From Piscicola geometra (taxonomy: Eukaryota > Annelida > Clitellata > Hirudinida > Piscicolidae), in assembly GCA_943735955.1 (NCBI GenBank), contig OX030960.1:1028634-1092633 (forward strand): a stretch of DNA of 64,000 nucleotides. The letters are read 5' to 3'. This document shows positions 33,091-45,675 of this stretch, piece after piece (within the stretch, counting starts at the first letter, position 1; each line of letters starts with the position of its first letter). The position numbers were made by a program, and so were the translations under genes. The notes under the pieces are model-generated. The model was not told the DNA's origin, did no database searches, and was given only the letters and a program-made list of their open reading frames with translations.

Positions 33091-33282
33091 AAAATGTTTA
33101 ACATTTTAAGAGCATGTTGCGTCGAATCAATAATAACATTGATCGACAACCCTTATATACATCAGTTAGTGTGTTTTAAAAGAAACCATAAATGCTCCAT
33201 TACGTCACGTTTTCAAAATATTTTAGTTTAGTTATTGCAGTGCTTTTGATTCCGCCGTTTATCCAATGTTATTTGATAGACA

Positions 33283-33775
33283 ATGCCTATAGCCATGGGC
33301 GGCGATCCTGGGGGGTCGTGGGGTCCGCACCCTCCACTTTTTTTAGTGGGAGGATCCACTTTAATAGGGACGCTCCTTCCACTTTTTTTACATTTTTTTA
33401 GTTAAAAATTTCTATTTTGATATGAGCATAATCGTCAACCATGGCATAAAAGTAAATGTTTATACAGTAATACATTGTGAGTATGTGTAGTTATAGTGAT
33501 AGCTGTCTAAAACAAAAATATTCTTTGCTTACTTAAATACTCCTTCACCTATTTTTTTATCTCTATGGCGTAGGCGGGAATCCTGAGGGGGTCCTGGGGT
33601 CCACCTTTATAAGGACCCCTCACTCTTTTAAAAATACACATTTCTCAACTCTAATTTGATTCGAGCCTAATCGTCAACCACGGGATAAAAAATGCTAAGA
33701 CAGTAATACATTGTGAGTATGTATGGGCAGCGATGCTAGGGGGGTCCTGGGGTCCATCTCAACTAATCCTTTCAA
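33283..33775. repeat. About 240-bp tandem duplication with GGGGTCCTGGGGTCC motif
   Basis: The blocks beginning GGCGGCGATCCTGGGGGGTC (33300), GGCGGGAATCCTGAGGGGGT (33573) and GGGCAGCGATGCTAGGGGGG (33725) share downstream text: CGTCAACCAYGGSATAAAA near 33432 and 33674, and CAGTAATACATTGTGAGTAT in both. This gives two full and one partial degenerate repeat of about 240 bp. No coding role is seen. Confidence 0.75.
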
Positions 33776-34379
33776 AAATAACCTCTCCCACTTGCGAATG
33801 AAAAAAACACACAAAATGGGACATGTTAAACCTTTTATTCACTAGAAAAACACATTTTTTAACCTTTTTTGTTTTTTTTATGTATATTTCAATCTTTTTC
33901 GGTTGATACTTTCATTTATAAAAAAATGTCAAACTTCTTTATTTTCAGTGAAAGGATCATTTTTTGATTTCAACAGACATACAAATTCAAGTTTATAAAC
34001 CAGTTTTTTTTGCTTTTTAAAAAACTTAGCTTTCTTTCTTTTATTTTAGTTAAGTTTTGACTGTTGTTTTGCTTGACCCGTTGCTTTAAAGCCTCCGAAA
34101 GACGGGATCTGTCCATCTCTAGGCTGCTGGCTCTTTTATAAGAGAATGGATCTACTCACTGCATTCAATCACTAGTTTCTATAATCTATGGTTCACTTCA
34201 CCACACTGCCTTTCCATTCCAAGATTTTGAACAAGAGTGTCATCGATTTCAGAATGATGCTCACTGATTGGGACTCCATAGAGAAGGCCTCTTCATCAAT
34301 GTCCTAGTCTTTCTTTTGCCTATCTAAAACCGTCTTGAAAAAGGGGAGCATGATAAAAATTAACTTATAGACTTACTCC
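33776..34379. other. AT-rich spacer with an eroded transposase-like patch
   Basis: Minus-strand frames at about 34330-34080 contain pieces such as MESQSVSIILKSMTLLFKIL and, in another frame, EIDDTLVQNLGMERQCGEV. These look like eroded coding sequence of a transposon, but no family can be fixed. The rest is AT-rich without features. Confidence 0.35.
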
Positions 34380-34870
34380 AAGTGCTCAACTGCTGCTTTT
34401 TATAACAAATACACATCCAAGCAGGAAAACACTACCAGAATAATTCGAAATAGGAAGGTTCCATACCTTATCTGACGAGACAGATTGTTCATCTGTGGGT
34501 TCTGAGATTTCAGTGAGATCAGTGAAGTAGTTAATAAAGACTGTTGATGCCTTAGAAAAACCTCAAACCTTTTGTCTTTGTAAAACAACCGCCCACTGAA
34601 TACCATTATTTACTGAGGGAAGAGAAAAAACTCATTGAACCGGTTCCAGGATTTGGCTGAGCTCGGGAGCCACTTGCTGAAAACACATGTCAAGTGCATG
34701 TCCAACTAAACTAGAATTATACATATAAACTTTTAATTCCACTATAAAAATTTTTAAAACCTGATATATCCTTATATCAGTTTCACTCAATTGCAGTACT
34801 TTATTCATGCCACTGCTGAAGCCCAGTGTAATGTGGGTGTCACAAATTTGTTTTCCTAGTATTTATAATA
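34380..34870 (-). repeat. Dispersed repeat, antisense copy of 40840-41183
   Basis: Read on the minus strand this segment matches, in order, the plus-strand text of 40840-41183: CACACTACACTGGGCTTCAG, CTGATATAAGGATATATCAG, TTGGACATGCACTTGACATG, CCCACAGATGAACAATCTGT and AACCTTCCTATTTCGAATTA versus GGAACCTCCCTATTTGATGT. A partial third copy is at 5400-5790. Short frames (KREPTDKQ-like) hint at a decayed transposase. The family is unassigned. Confidence 0.7.
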
Positions 34871-35065
34871 TTATATTAAGTTTTATATTGAGTAACCTTA
34901 TTATCTTAAAATTTGATTAATCAAAATAATCTAAGGATTTCATTTTACTTTAACATATTCTATTTAGTTTTTTGGGTGTGGAGAGGGGGTTTGTCAAAAG
35001 TACAAACTTCCATTATTAAATATTTATGAAATAACCTAGTGAACCCTATTCTAAGTAGACGAAAC

Positions 35066-35890
35066 AAACTTCCGATTTTTTGCTTACTTATGCTCTCCTT
35101 TCTGTATAGCTTGTATAGAAGTTATAGTCTGTATAGACTGTAAAGTCTGTATAGACTGTAAAGTCTGTATAGACTGTAAAGTCTGTATAGACTGTATAAT
35201 CTTTATAGACTGTAAAGTCTGTATAGACTGTATAGGCTGTATAGACTGTATAGTCTGTATAGACTGTATAGTCTTTATAGACTGTATAGTCTGTATAGAC
35301 TGTATAGTCTGTATAGACTGTATAGTCTTTATAGACTGTATTGTCTGTATAGACTGTATAGTCTTTATAGACTGTATAGTCTGTATAGACCGTATAGTCT
35401 GACTAGACTGTATAGTCTGTATCTAAATCTAAATCATCATAATCTTCAAGATCATCATCACTAAATCATCATAATCTTCAAGATCATCATCACTTAATCA
35501 TCATAATCCTCAAGATCATCATCACTAAATCATCATAATCTTCAAGATCATCATCACTTAATCATCATAATCTTCCAGATCATCATTGAAATCTACAAGA
35601 TCATCATCACTTAATCATCATAATCTTCCAGATCATCATTGAAATCTACAAGATCATCATCACTAGATCATCATAATCTTCAAGATCATCATCACTAAAT
35701 TATCATAATTTTCTAGATCATCATAGAAATCTTCAAGATCATCATCACTAAATCATCATTATCTTCAAGATCATCATTACTAAGTCATCATAATCTTCAA
35801 GATCCCATTACTAAATAATCTTTAAATCCTCATAATCTTCAAGTTCATCATCACTAAATCATCATAATCTTCAAGATCATCATCATTACC
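35066..35890. repeat. Compound minisatellite, copy 2
   Basis: The leader CAAACTTCCGATTTTTTGCT is followed by about 18 copies of GTATAGACTGTATAGTCT-like units (35100-35420), then by about 14 copies of the 32-bp AAATCATCATAATCTTCAAG-type unit with internal deletions (35421-35890). It is the second copy of the element at 32640-33090. Confidence 0.92.
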
Positions 35891-36129
35891 TCCCATTGAT
35901 TTCTTGTGTTATCCCGGTATTCACATCCAGCAAGTACTCAGATGCCGGATAGTTTGCCTGTAGCAATATTCATAATAATAGTGCTATAAAATATTTTAAA
36001 TACTAAGTTGAAACAAATCATATTCTTCATCAATAGCTTCAACCTCATTCTCCTGCTTTGGGTCTATTCGTTCCACCTCCTCCAATCTTCTGGCATCACA
36101 ACACGTCACCTTCACACCCTTATCCCCAT

Positions 36130-36445
36130 TCACCTTCAACTTTCATTATCATCATCAACTTTTATTATCATCATCATGCTCCTTACCCTCAACATAGTCA
36201 TGATCATCATCGTCATGATCATCATGATCATCATCATGATCATCATCATCATGATCATCGTCATCATGATCATCATCATCATCCTCATCATCATCATCCT
36301 CATCATCATCATTGTCATCATCATCATTGTCATCATTGTCATCATCATCATCCTCATCATCAACATCATAATCGTCATCACCATCATCGTCATCATCGTT
36401 CTCATCTTCATCATCATCTTCATCATTATCATTGTCATCATTTAC
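36130..36445. repeat. (ATC)n/(TCATCA)n trinucleotide tract
   Basis: About 310 bp of CATCAT-rich sequence with GTC, ATG and TTC interruptions. It is open in many frames on both strands only because it is a three-base repeat (poly-Ile, poly-His, poly-Met), so it is not coding. Confidence 0.95.
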
Positions 36446-36800
36446 ATTTTAAAGTCTAATAAAATGTATGCCGTGATGAAATGATGAGTGAAAATAAAAC
36501 ATTAAATATTTATATTATTAATTAAAAGATAGATACTGATTTAATGGTTTCAGTATCTTCAGTGCTGCCAGAATAGGCTTCTAGAAGTAAGCCTATATTT
36601 GGCTTTCCAGGCAACAAAGGGAGCCTGAAGACTCCGTGTCTGACGTAATTGCCATCAAATATTTCCATAAATGTCCATGTCTGAATACGAGAAAAAATGT
36701 AACATTATTTATAAATCAATTAAATTCACTAATCAACTGCATTGATGCATCACTCTATTCCTCTACCCATCTTGTCTTTCATTCCATCCATCAGATGTCC

Positions 36801-36909
36801 ACCTCATCAGCCATGGAGAAAACCAGCTTCTTCTTGAGCAGTTGGCTGTTGACTTGCATAACATGGAAGATGGCCACAGTGTTCTCGCCTCCAATGGAGA
36901 AATGCTCAA
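36801..36909 (+). CDS. Possible internal exon, product not recognised
   Basis: A strong pyrimidine tract and acceptor (CATTCCATCCATCAG) precede 36796. The open frame reads DVHLISHGENQLLLEQLAVD, then LHNMEDGHSVLASNGEMLKQ and LKG, before a weak donor (GGGGTAGTT) near 36919. The opposite strand is also open (LFEHFSIGGENTVAIFHVMQ, VNSQLLKKKLVFSMADE) with an AG in front, so the strand is not settled. The base composition is clearly coding-like compared with the surrounding AT-rich DNA. No neighbouring exon was found, so it may be part of a long spliced gene or a relic. Confidence 0.4.
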
Positions 36910-37153
36910 ACAGCTGAAGGGGTAGTTCGTTTGCGTTTCATAATATCAACAGATCTACCCAGTTATATTCCAGTTGTTAAAACCGTTTAATTTTGAGTTT
37001 CTATTTAGTTTTATCCATTTCAATTCATTTTCTATATAGTTTCTGTTTATTTTCCTGTTTCAGTTTTTTAAAAGTTTTTACTCGATCATTTCAGTTTTTT
37101 AAGAACACGAGCCCTAATTGCTTATATATTTTAATTAGATCTATTTTATTCTA

Positions 37154-37310
37154 ATTGAATGAGACAACTTTTAGAAACGAAACTAACATACAAATGTGAA
37201 TATAAGACGGATACGAAATAAATTTTTTGTTAATTTTTGAAACGCATAACCGTAAATAAGCTCATTCCATCTTTGGAACCGGTTCATCTTGAGCAACCTC
37301 TCTCTAATAA
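37154..37310 (+). repeat. Dispersed repeat shared with 15.1-15.3 kb
   Basis: GAATGAGACAACTTTTAGAA through CATCTTTGGAACCGGTTCAT and GAGCAACCTC matches 15120-15275 with about one difference in six bases. It is non-coding and its boundaries are approximate. Confidence 0.65.
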
Positions 37311-37859
37311 TAATAATAGTTATTTTAATTACAACAAAGCAAAATATTAAAACCGTACACTTATAAACTGTCGTGCTGTTGCAAAGACGACATGAACGAC
37401 GAATTTTATCGTCATTTTAATTTTAAAATCAATCTATGTAAAACGGAAAAAATATTTTTGTTTAATAAAAGCTTTGCGGTTTGAAATGTAAAAAATCAAC
37501 ATTCATCTACAAAATTACATTTGAACATTGATTTTTAAAATTTCATAATGCAATAAAATTTGAATGATATTATTATTTTTATAATAAATATTGTAATAAA
37601 TGACTAGGCCTATTAAAAATCATGTGATACCATATTACGTTAAAGTTGCAAAAGCGCAGCTTTGATTTTTTAATACATTAAAAAAACTTAGTATTAACTA
37701 TCTTTTCACCCTGAAATTAAATTAAATTAAACCAAATTTTAAAAACAACAAAATTAAGCAATTATCTGAGCGAGTTTAAATTTGAAAGATGTTAAATGTG
37801 TGAACAAGAAATAAAATATTATGAATATAAAAATTGAAAAAGAAAAAAACACAACTCAT

Positions 37860-37994
37860 GAAATTAAAGGTTGCGGGAACGGGACGGACCAGAAATCAAA
37901 ATTCTGGTGACCATCGGGAACGGAACGGGATGGGAAAACTAATTTCGGGATCGGGACGGGGCCGGGAATAAAAATGGTCTCAGTCCGACCTCTA
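37860..37994 (+). mobile_element. hAT right-end fragment with GGGAACGGGA repeats
   Basis: The segment consists of GGGAACGGGACGG-type repeats and ends AGTCCGACCTCTA at 37994, the inverse of the terminus TAGAGGTCGGAC seen at 5502 and 18507. No matching left end or duplication was found upstream, so it is a truncated copy of that hAT family. Confidence 0.75.
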
Positions 37995-38379
37995 TTCTGC
38001 ACACAAAATAGATTAAAAATCATTTATTCATATTTAATTTACGTTTTTTATACATTTTTGACAAGTTTAATTTTAAAATCTTTTTTAGAAGATCCTTAAT
38101 AGATTTTTTAAACATTATTTTTACTCATTATCCATACTTTTCATCATATATCTTTTTTAATATCTCTCTTATAATTTCTTTACTTGTTTATTCTTTTTTT
38201 TCTATTATTGAAAAAAAAATTTATAATTTTTTTTCGCGCCTAAATTTTCGGTCTTTTATTTTAATTTTTCCTATTTTTTTCTATTTTATCAGTCCTATTT
38301 TCCATCTCAATCTTTTTTCTACTTCTTATTCTTTTCTCTCCACTTGATCCCTATCTTCTCATTTACATCCATCATCTCA

Positions 38380-38495
38380 TTCATTTACATCCTTCATTCA
38401 TCTCCATCCTCCATTCATTTCCATCCTCCATTCATCTCCATCCTCCATTCATTTCCATCCTCCATTCATTTCCATCCTCCATTCATTTCCATCCT
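38380..38495. repeat. 17-bp minisatellite, CCATTCATTTCCATCCT
   Basis: Six to seven tandem copies of CCATTCATTTCCATCCT and the variant CCATTCATCTCCATCCT. It is followed by a short non-repetitive stretch before the (TG)n tract. Confidence 0.9.
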
Positions 38496-38637
38496 TCCCA
38501 TTCTGGTTTTCTCACCGCGGGTTCGTCTTGCCACTCAGGGTAGCCACAGAAGCTCTCAAGTCGAACGTCAAGAAAGATGTGTTGTTTCAGTTTCTTTGCT
38601 TCAATTTCTTTTGTTTCCCTGCTCTATTGTGTGGGTG

Positions 38638-39594
<957 letters not shown>

Positions 39595-39925
39595 AATTGA
39601 AAAAAAAGATTTTAAAGACCTAAAACTCCTACAAAAGCTTTTATGAAATAAGAAAACAAATAAATCCATAATTGTTAAAATTATTAAAATCAATTTTTTT
39701 AGTTTTTAACCTTAAAATCTGATGATAAATTTGTTCAAGCAATTGTAAATTTTTTTAGATATTTTATATTACTAAATTCAGAAGAACAAAATTAAAGAGA
39801 AATATGAGGTTTTCATTATATTTATTCATTTATATATTTTAACGCACTTAATCTTTTTTCAAAGTTATAAACAAATTTAAAAGCGTTATATAACATTTAA
39901 TTCGCCATCTATTATAGTGCTATAA
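39595..39925. other. AT-rich spacer
   Basis: No gene, splice-bounded frame or recognisable repeat was seen here. Confidence 0.4.
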
Positions 39926-39929
39926 TAAC

Positions 39930-40620
39930 TAGCGTTGTTTCACGATTAAATCGCCGTTAATCGTTCGATTAAAAAATATAATCGTGCGTTAATCGTACTT
40001 GAACGCAATGTTTTTTAAGCATATTTGACATTAGAATAAAATAATATTAAACTTATTTTTTACAAATGTAATCAGATTTTTTATATAAAAGTAATACACA
40101 TTTAATTGGAATTTGTTTCACTAGATTATTTTTAAAATATTTAATACTGGAATTTAGTACTTTTTATAAAACCCTCCCACACCCGAAAAATTAAATCCAA
40201 TATTTAACTCTTTTTTTTAATTGTAATAAAAATGCTATCATAATTTTTTCTAAAAGTAAAACACATTTTATAGAAAAAAAATGAATCCATGAATGATAAA
40301 AATCCTATTGTCACACATGCTTTTTGAGCCAGTTACTCAAGAAAACAATTTTTTCAACATTATTTAGATATAAAGAGGCTCTTTTCTTGCTAAATATGTG
40401 TCCTGACAAGCTGAACTGACGTTCACATTGAACTGTACTTGCAGGAGATGACAAGTACTTTCTTGCCAGTTTCGCAAGAGCCGGATACGCTTCTACGTGA
40501 TGTTGCCACCAAACACGAAGACAACTCTAAATGCTTGCCTCAGATTCTGTTCCACAACGTTTAATGATATCAATGGGCATAAATAGGCATACAATCTAAA
40601 AATTGGAAATTCATTACATC
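39930..40620 (-). pseudogene. hAT relic with dimerisation region, left part
   Basis: The left end TAGCGTTGTTTCACGATTAA is followed by TTAATCG-rich subterminal repeats. The minus strand at about 40530-40340 keeps a hAT C-terminus: EAYPALAKLARKYLSSPAST and VQCERQFSLSGHIFSKKRAS, then LYLNNVEKLFS. Sequence of the same or a related element continues at 42740-42960 with TTAACG-rich repeats, so a later insertion (about 40840-42607) may split it. No transposase core is intact. Confidence 0.75.
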
Positions 40621-40839
40621 CAGTTCACTAGGTTATTTTAAAATATTTTATATTGGAATTTTGTACATTTTATGAAATCCCCCCCGCCCCCCACACCCAA
40701 AAAACTAAATCCTAGATTTAGGCTTAAGTAAAAAGAAATCATTATATGATTTAATTTATTAAAGTTTTACGATAATAAGGTGACTTAATATAATACTTAA
40801 TATAATATAATGCTATAAATATTATTAAAATATATTTGT

Positions 40840-41183
40840 GCCGCCCACACTACACTGGGCTTCAGCAATGGCAGGAATAAAGTTCTGCAATTGGTAAAAC
40901 TGATATAAGAATATATCAGGTTTTACAAAGTTTTATGGTGCAAATAAACGTTTAAAGAAAAAGTCTGGTGTAGTTGGACATTCAGTTGACATGTGTCTTT
41001 AGCTGGTGGCTTCCAAGCTCAGCCAAGTCTCAAACGAGAACCCACAGATAAACAATCGCCTAGCTTGCCTAGTCAGAGAAGTTATGGAACCTCCCTATTT
41101 GATGTTGTTTTGGTGGTATTATCCAGCTTGGATGTGCATTTGATGTCAGAAGCAGCAGTTGAGCATTTGGAGTGAGTCTATAG
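40840..41183 (+). repeat. Dispersed repeat, sense copy
   Basis: The segment matches 34380-34870 in inverted orientation, and 5400-5790 in part (GCCCACACTACACTGGGCTT, CCCACAGATAAACAATCGCC). One frame (40993-41175) reads SLAGGFQAQPSLKREPTDKQ with downstream SLFDVVLVVLSSLDVHLMSE, which looks like eroded coding sequence of a DNA transposon. The element at 41184 is inserted at its right end. Confidence 0.65.
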
Positions 41184-42607
41184 CAGAGGTGCACAACCCG
41201 CGGCCCTTCGGCCTGTTTGATGCGGCCCCCAGACAACTAGTCCATTTGGCTATTTGCGTCCCTAACAGAATTTTAAATCGACGCACCCGCCCATCTCTTT
41301 TTAATAGTACTGTTTGCACATTCCTAATATAAAACGATTGAAACAACAACAACGAGCGATAATTGAGTTATTTTAATTTAGTAAGAATGTCAAAGCGTAA
41401 AATTGAAGCAGAAAATCGTCAGTTTAAAGAAGAATGGACAAATGCAGCATTTCAACGGAACAGCTTTGGGCCTAATTTGTCGCGAGTCCGTAACTGTAAT
41501 GAAGGACTACAATCGCAAAGGACATTATGAAATCAAACACGCTGCTACGTTTGATGATGTGAAAGACGAAGCTAGAAAAAATATAATTGATCAACTTGTA
41601 AAAAGATTGTCATCTGAGCAAAATATTTTTTTTAAAAAAGTTAATGAAAATAAGACTTTTGTTCGTGCCGGTTGTGCCGTAGCACAGATTATTGCGCGAT
41701 TGTCTCGACCATTTACTGATGGTGATTTCGTCAAAAACTGCATGCAAGGCATTTGCAAAAAAGTCTGTCCTGAGAAAACAGACCTGTTCAACATAGTGCC
41801 ATTGTCACGGATGACTTTCCAGTGCCGGGTGGTTGATTTATCCAATGACGTTTGCGTGACAAGCTTGCCATTTGCAAGTATTTTTCAATTGCCTTAGATG
41901 AGAGCACGGATAACGTTGACACAGCACAGCTTTTGGTTTTTGTTTGTGTGGTGGATAAGAACTGTAAATTAACTCAGGAATTAGCAGGAATGGCCTCACT
42001 ACGTGGACGTACGACTGGTGCAGATATTTTTGGAAGAGTGAAATCTGTTCTTGACGTTCAGTGGCCAAAGCTCTGTAGTGTTACTACTGACGGTGCACCC
42101 GCCATGACTGGTAAAGAATTAGAACTTGTTGCTCATCTGCGATCACATTTGCGAGACTCAGGAATTCCAAAAGACACCATCCACGCATACCACTGCACCA
42201 TACATCAAGAGTCACTGTGTACACGAGTCATTAATTTTGATAATTTGAAGAAATTTGTTTTTAAATCAGTGAACTTCATATGAGCAAAAGGACTTGACCA
42301 TCGACAATTCAAATAATTTCTGGAAAAAATTGAGTCAGAATATCGTGACATACCATATCACACTGATGTAAGGTGGTTGAGCCGAGGAAAAGTTCTAACT
42401 AGGTTTGTTGAGTTACGAAAGGAAATCTGTGAATTCCTTGTTACCAAAGGCAAAGACACAGCTGTTTTTACAGACAAACAGTGGTCGGCAGACTTAGCAT
42501 TTTTGACAGACATAACAGAACACTTGAATAAATTGAATCTGCATCTTCAAGGCAAAGATCACTACATCTTTGATATGTGCCAAGAGCTGCTGTCATTCAC
42601 GTTGAAT
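41184..42607 (+). mobile_element. hAT element with GTF2IRD2/ZBED-like relic (copy 2, 3' truncated)
   Basis: The left end is CAGAGGTGCACAACCCGCGG. The sequence is closely similar to the inverse of 13400-14802. The broken transposase starts at the ATG at 41387 (MSKRKIEAEN) and continues as GLICRESVTVMKDYNRKGHY, then KYFSIALDESTDNVDTAQLL, CSVTTDGAPAMTGKELELVA and IHAYHCTIHQESLCTRVINF (41880-42260), and WSADLAFLTDITEHLNKLNL (about 42490). Similarity stops at 42607, so the C-terminal dimerisation region and right end are missing. Frameshifts at about 41440 and 41850 are identical to those in copy 1. Confidence 0.9.
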
Positions 42608-42976
42608 GACATAAGCTGGATCTTCCTCTGAAGTGCATATTTCTTGTGTAGTGACAAATTGCAAGTAACACTATTGAACATTTAAAATATTTTCTACCCC
42701 TTAGAAGTTCTGTTGCAAATCTACAAGAAATGAAAAGTTTTTCGTTGAAATGCAATTTTTCCCATTCGTTCGTTGACAGTAAAGTAGGAAAGTGTTTGTG
42801 TTCACTTGATTACAATGTAACCAAAACAGCAAAAAACAGTTCAATTTTGATTAGTTTGAATGAATTAAACATTTTAAAAGCGTTTATTTTTTTTAATGCG
42901 TTAAAACATTTAACGGTGTTGAAAAGTTTAACGGTCGTTATGTAAATAACGCTTTAATCGAAGGTTTAATAAAGGG
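42608..42976. mobile_element. Right part of a TTAACG-rich hAT relic
   Basis: About 42745-42860 (AATGCAATTTTTCCCATTCG, TGTTTGTGTTCACTTGATTA) recurs at 63616-63710. TTAACGG and GCGTTA repeats near 42895-42960 resemble the left-end repeats at 39935-39995, so this may be the far side of that element. No target duplication was confirmed. Confidence 0.5.
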
Positions 42977-44138
42977 TATGCAGAGACCTCATCCTAAGAG
43001 ACCTCATTCTAGGAGAACTCAATCTGTGGAGATTTCATTCTGTGGAGACCTCATCTTGTGGACATTTAACTGAGAAACTTTTAATATCAATCAATGAAAT
43101 GCTTAATACAATTATTATTATAGCTTCTTAAATTATTTCTTTAAATTTAAAAATGATTTTTTTACTATTTTTATTTATTACAATTATCTTTCAGTTTTCA
43201 AAACAATTTTTAAAAAAAATTTAATTAGCATTCCAATTATCAAACTTATTATTAAATTGTGTTTTATATTTTCTTTGTTCAGCATTTATCTTTTGAACAC
43301 ATACATATACTTTTGACTATATATTGTAAAGACTGTATAGTTCGTATAGATTGTATAGTCTGTATAAACTGTATAGTATACAGTAGTTACTTTCTTTTAA
43401 AAAAGTTAAAAATAGATTGGAATGCTGATTAAAAATTTTTTAGACTCTTAGTTCATACATAAATTTAAAAAACTAGAATGTCTATAATGGTAATTATGGA
43501 AAACAATAGCAATTCTCATACCTGAATTTGAACTTTTCAAAAATAACAAATATAATGATAAAATTTTTTTAAAAGATTAGATTTCGCTAGCATTTATAGC
43601 AAAATAATGGAAATATTTTTGACTTAAAATAATTCACCAGAATTATTCTTTTCCACTCAACTTCAGATTTTTTGATCATATAATTTAATAACTTTTTTCA
43701 AAAACTACTAAATTGTATTTATTCCAAAAAAAGCAAGTTTTTCACAAAAATATTTATCGATTCAGAGTTTTTTGGTAAGTAGTTAGAAAAATACCTATAA
43801 CTTCGTACATTTGAAAAAACAACTATTTGAAAGTGTACGAAGATATTGTTATTTTACGGTAATCATTAAATTCAATAAATAAATAAATTTTAAAACTGAA
43901 ATGATAATTTAATAAATAATGAACAAATAAATGTTCAATTCAATGAATTAATTTAAGAAGCTATATAAATAATTTTATTGAACATTTCATTGCTTAATTT
44001 CAAAATTAAAGGTTTACAAGATGAGGTCTCCAGAGATGAAATCTCCTCAGGATTAGGTATCCACAGGATGAGGTCTCCAGGATGAGGTCTCCAGGATGTG
44101 GTCTCCTAGGATGAGGTATCCTAGGATGAAGTTTCCGT
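42977..44138. mobile_element. Foldback element family B, copy B1
   Basis: The left arm begins GAGACCTCATCCTAAGAGAC and contains repeats of CTCATTCTRGGAGA and CTCATCTTGTGGA. The right arm (about 44020-44138) has the inverted forms GATGAGGTCTCCAGGATGAG, CTAGGATGAGGTATC and others. The centre is AT-rich, with a short GTATAGACTGTATAG-like array near 43325-43380. Copies are at 46008-47145 and 60487-62405. No coding capacity is visible. Confidence 0.85.
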
Positions 44139-44719
44139 AAATAAAATTAAAGAACAGCTCTAATAATAACACATAATTTAAACTCGCAAAGCATTTGAAA
44201 ACAAAATGGTTTCAGAAGCGAAGAACTAATAATTGTAACTATAATAAAAATTATTAAACAGGAAACATGTTTGTTTAATAGTAAAACTGCTAACCAATAC
44301 CTAAATTTTAAATTAGAAATTGCCTTTTCAAATCAAATTGGATGTTATGTTTCGTGAATATTTAACAAAACATATAACTAACGAATTGCTTCTTGAATCG
44401 CAGAAATTTCAAATCGAATTGCTATTGCTTAAATTCGACTCCCACTCAAGTCAAATCTAATCTCAATGTCTTAAAATCATGATTCAAATTCCAATCGCGA
44501 TTTGATTTTGCCTATCACTGCAGATAACATGATTTGATAAAATAAAATTTGACCATGTCATTTTTAGCGCCGATTGGAGCAATCTTTGTTTTTTTGGCCT
44601 AAAAAACTTTTGATATTAACTGAATCGAATCATTTAGCTATTAATTAACACGTGTTTTGTGATATAAACTAATACACAAGCAACACAAGCACTTTGACCA
44701 AAGTGCCTGTAATGGTTCA
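44139..44719. other. AT-rich spacer
   Basis: A cluster of AATCGAATTG and CAAATCGAATTGC-like words at about 44385-44505 could be remnants of subterminal repeats. No gene is seen. Confidence 0.4.
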
Positions 44720-45675
44720 TCTCTACCATTACAAACCCCTATTAGGATAATTCTTCAAAATATCAGTGGGAGTTCGTCAAGGGTGTCTGCTTTCCCCTGT
44801 TTTTCCAACATTTTCTTAGAAATAATAATTCAAGAAACTTTTCAAGATCATCATTCTACTATCTCTATTGGTAGCAGGTCAATCTCCAACTTAAGATTGG
44901 CTGACGACATCGATCTGATGGGCGGCTCTAGTAGCAAACTTCAAAACCTCGCCAACAAACTTAATGAAAGAACAATGGCTTACGGATGGAGGTGAGCTCA
45001 GAAAAGTCCAAGGTTATGGTGAATAGCACGACAGACAACTCAACTGAATTAACGATTAATGGAAAAAAACTAGAAGTGTCACTGTTCAAGTACCTAGAAG
45101 TAGCCCTGTCGAAGGATGAAACAAGCACCACAGAGATAAAAACCAATGGCAACTGCAGCAATTGCCAGACTTAATCGGTTATGGTTAAGTAATCAGCTTC
45201 TCTGTCAGATACAGATTCTAAAAATCACTTGTGCTCAGTATCCTACTTTACGGATGTGAGAACTGAACGCTCAACGCGGAAACAAAACGCAAGATACAGG
45301 GCTTTGAATCTCCGTAAACTCTACGGCACATCTTGGAGCACAGAACCATCGACTACGTCCATCAGATTACAACAGCACTAGTTGGACAACAAAAACCTCT
45401 TTTAGCGATTTTCAAACATCGAAAGTTATTTTGGTTTGACCACGTCTTTAGGCACGATTCACTGCCCTAAACGGTGCTATAGGGCACATTACAAAATAGT
45501 CGTAGTCGAGGCCGTCAGTAAAAGAACTGGATCGACAATGTGAAAGAGTGGACGTCTCTTCCCTTGAGCAGTCTTCTCAACGCTGCTAACAGAACTGAAT
45601 TGCGGACTATAGCTGCCTCTTCTTCCTTATTTTCCTTCCAACATCTAACTCAGTCACGGGCACGATTTTGATGAT
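44720..45675 (+). pseudogene. LINE 3' fragment (RT motifs B and C and C-terminal region)
   Basis: Plus-strand frames show SVGVRQGCLLSPVF (RT motif B, about 44765), ISNLRLADDIDLMGGSSSKL (motif C, 44885-44945), EKSKVMVNS, LLYGCEN (about 45240), KLFWFDHVFRHDSLP (about 45425) and NWIDNVKEWTSLPLSSLL, ending near 45672. These are landmarks of RTE- or CR1-like endonuclease/RT elements. There are many stops and frameshifts and the copy is 5' truncated. Confidence 0.85.

Noticed and set aside
36008..36484. Poly-Ile, poly-His and poly-Met frames
   Set aside because: Trinucleotide repeat open in all frames on both strands.
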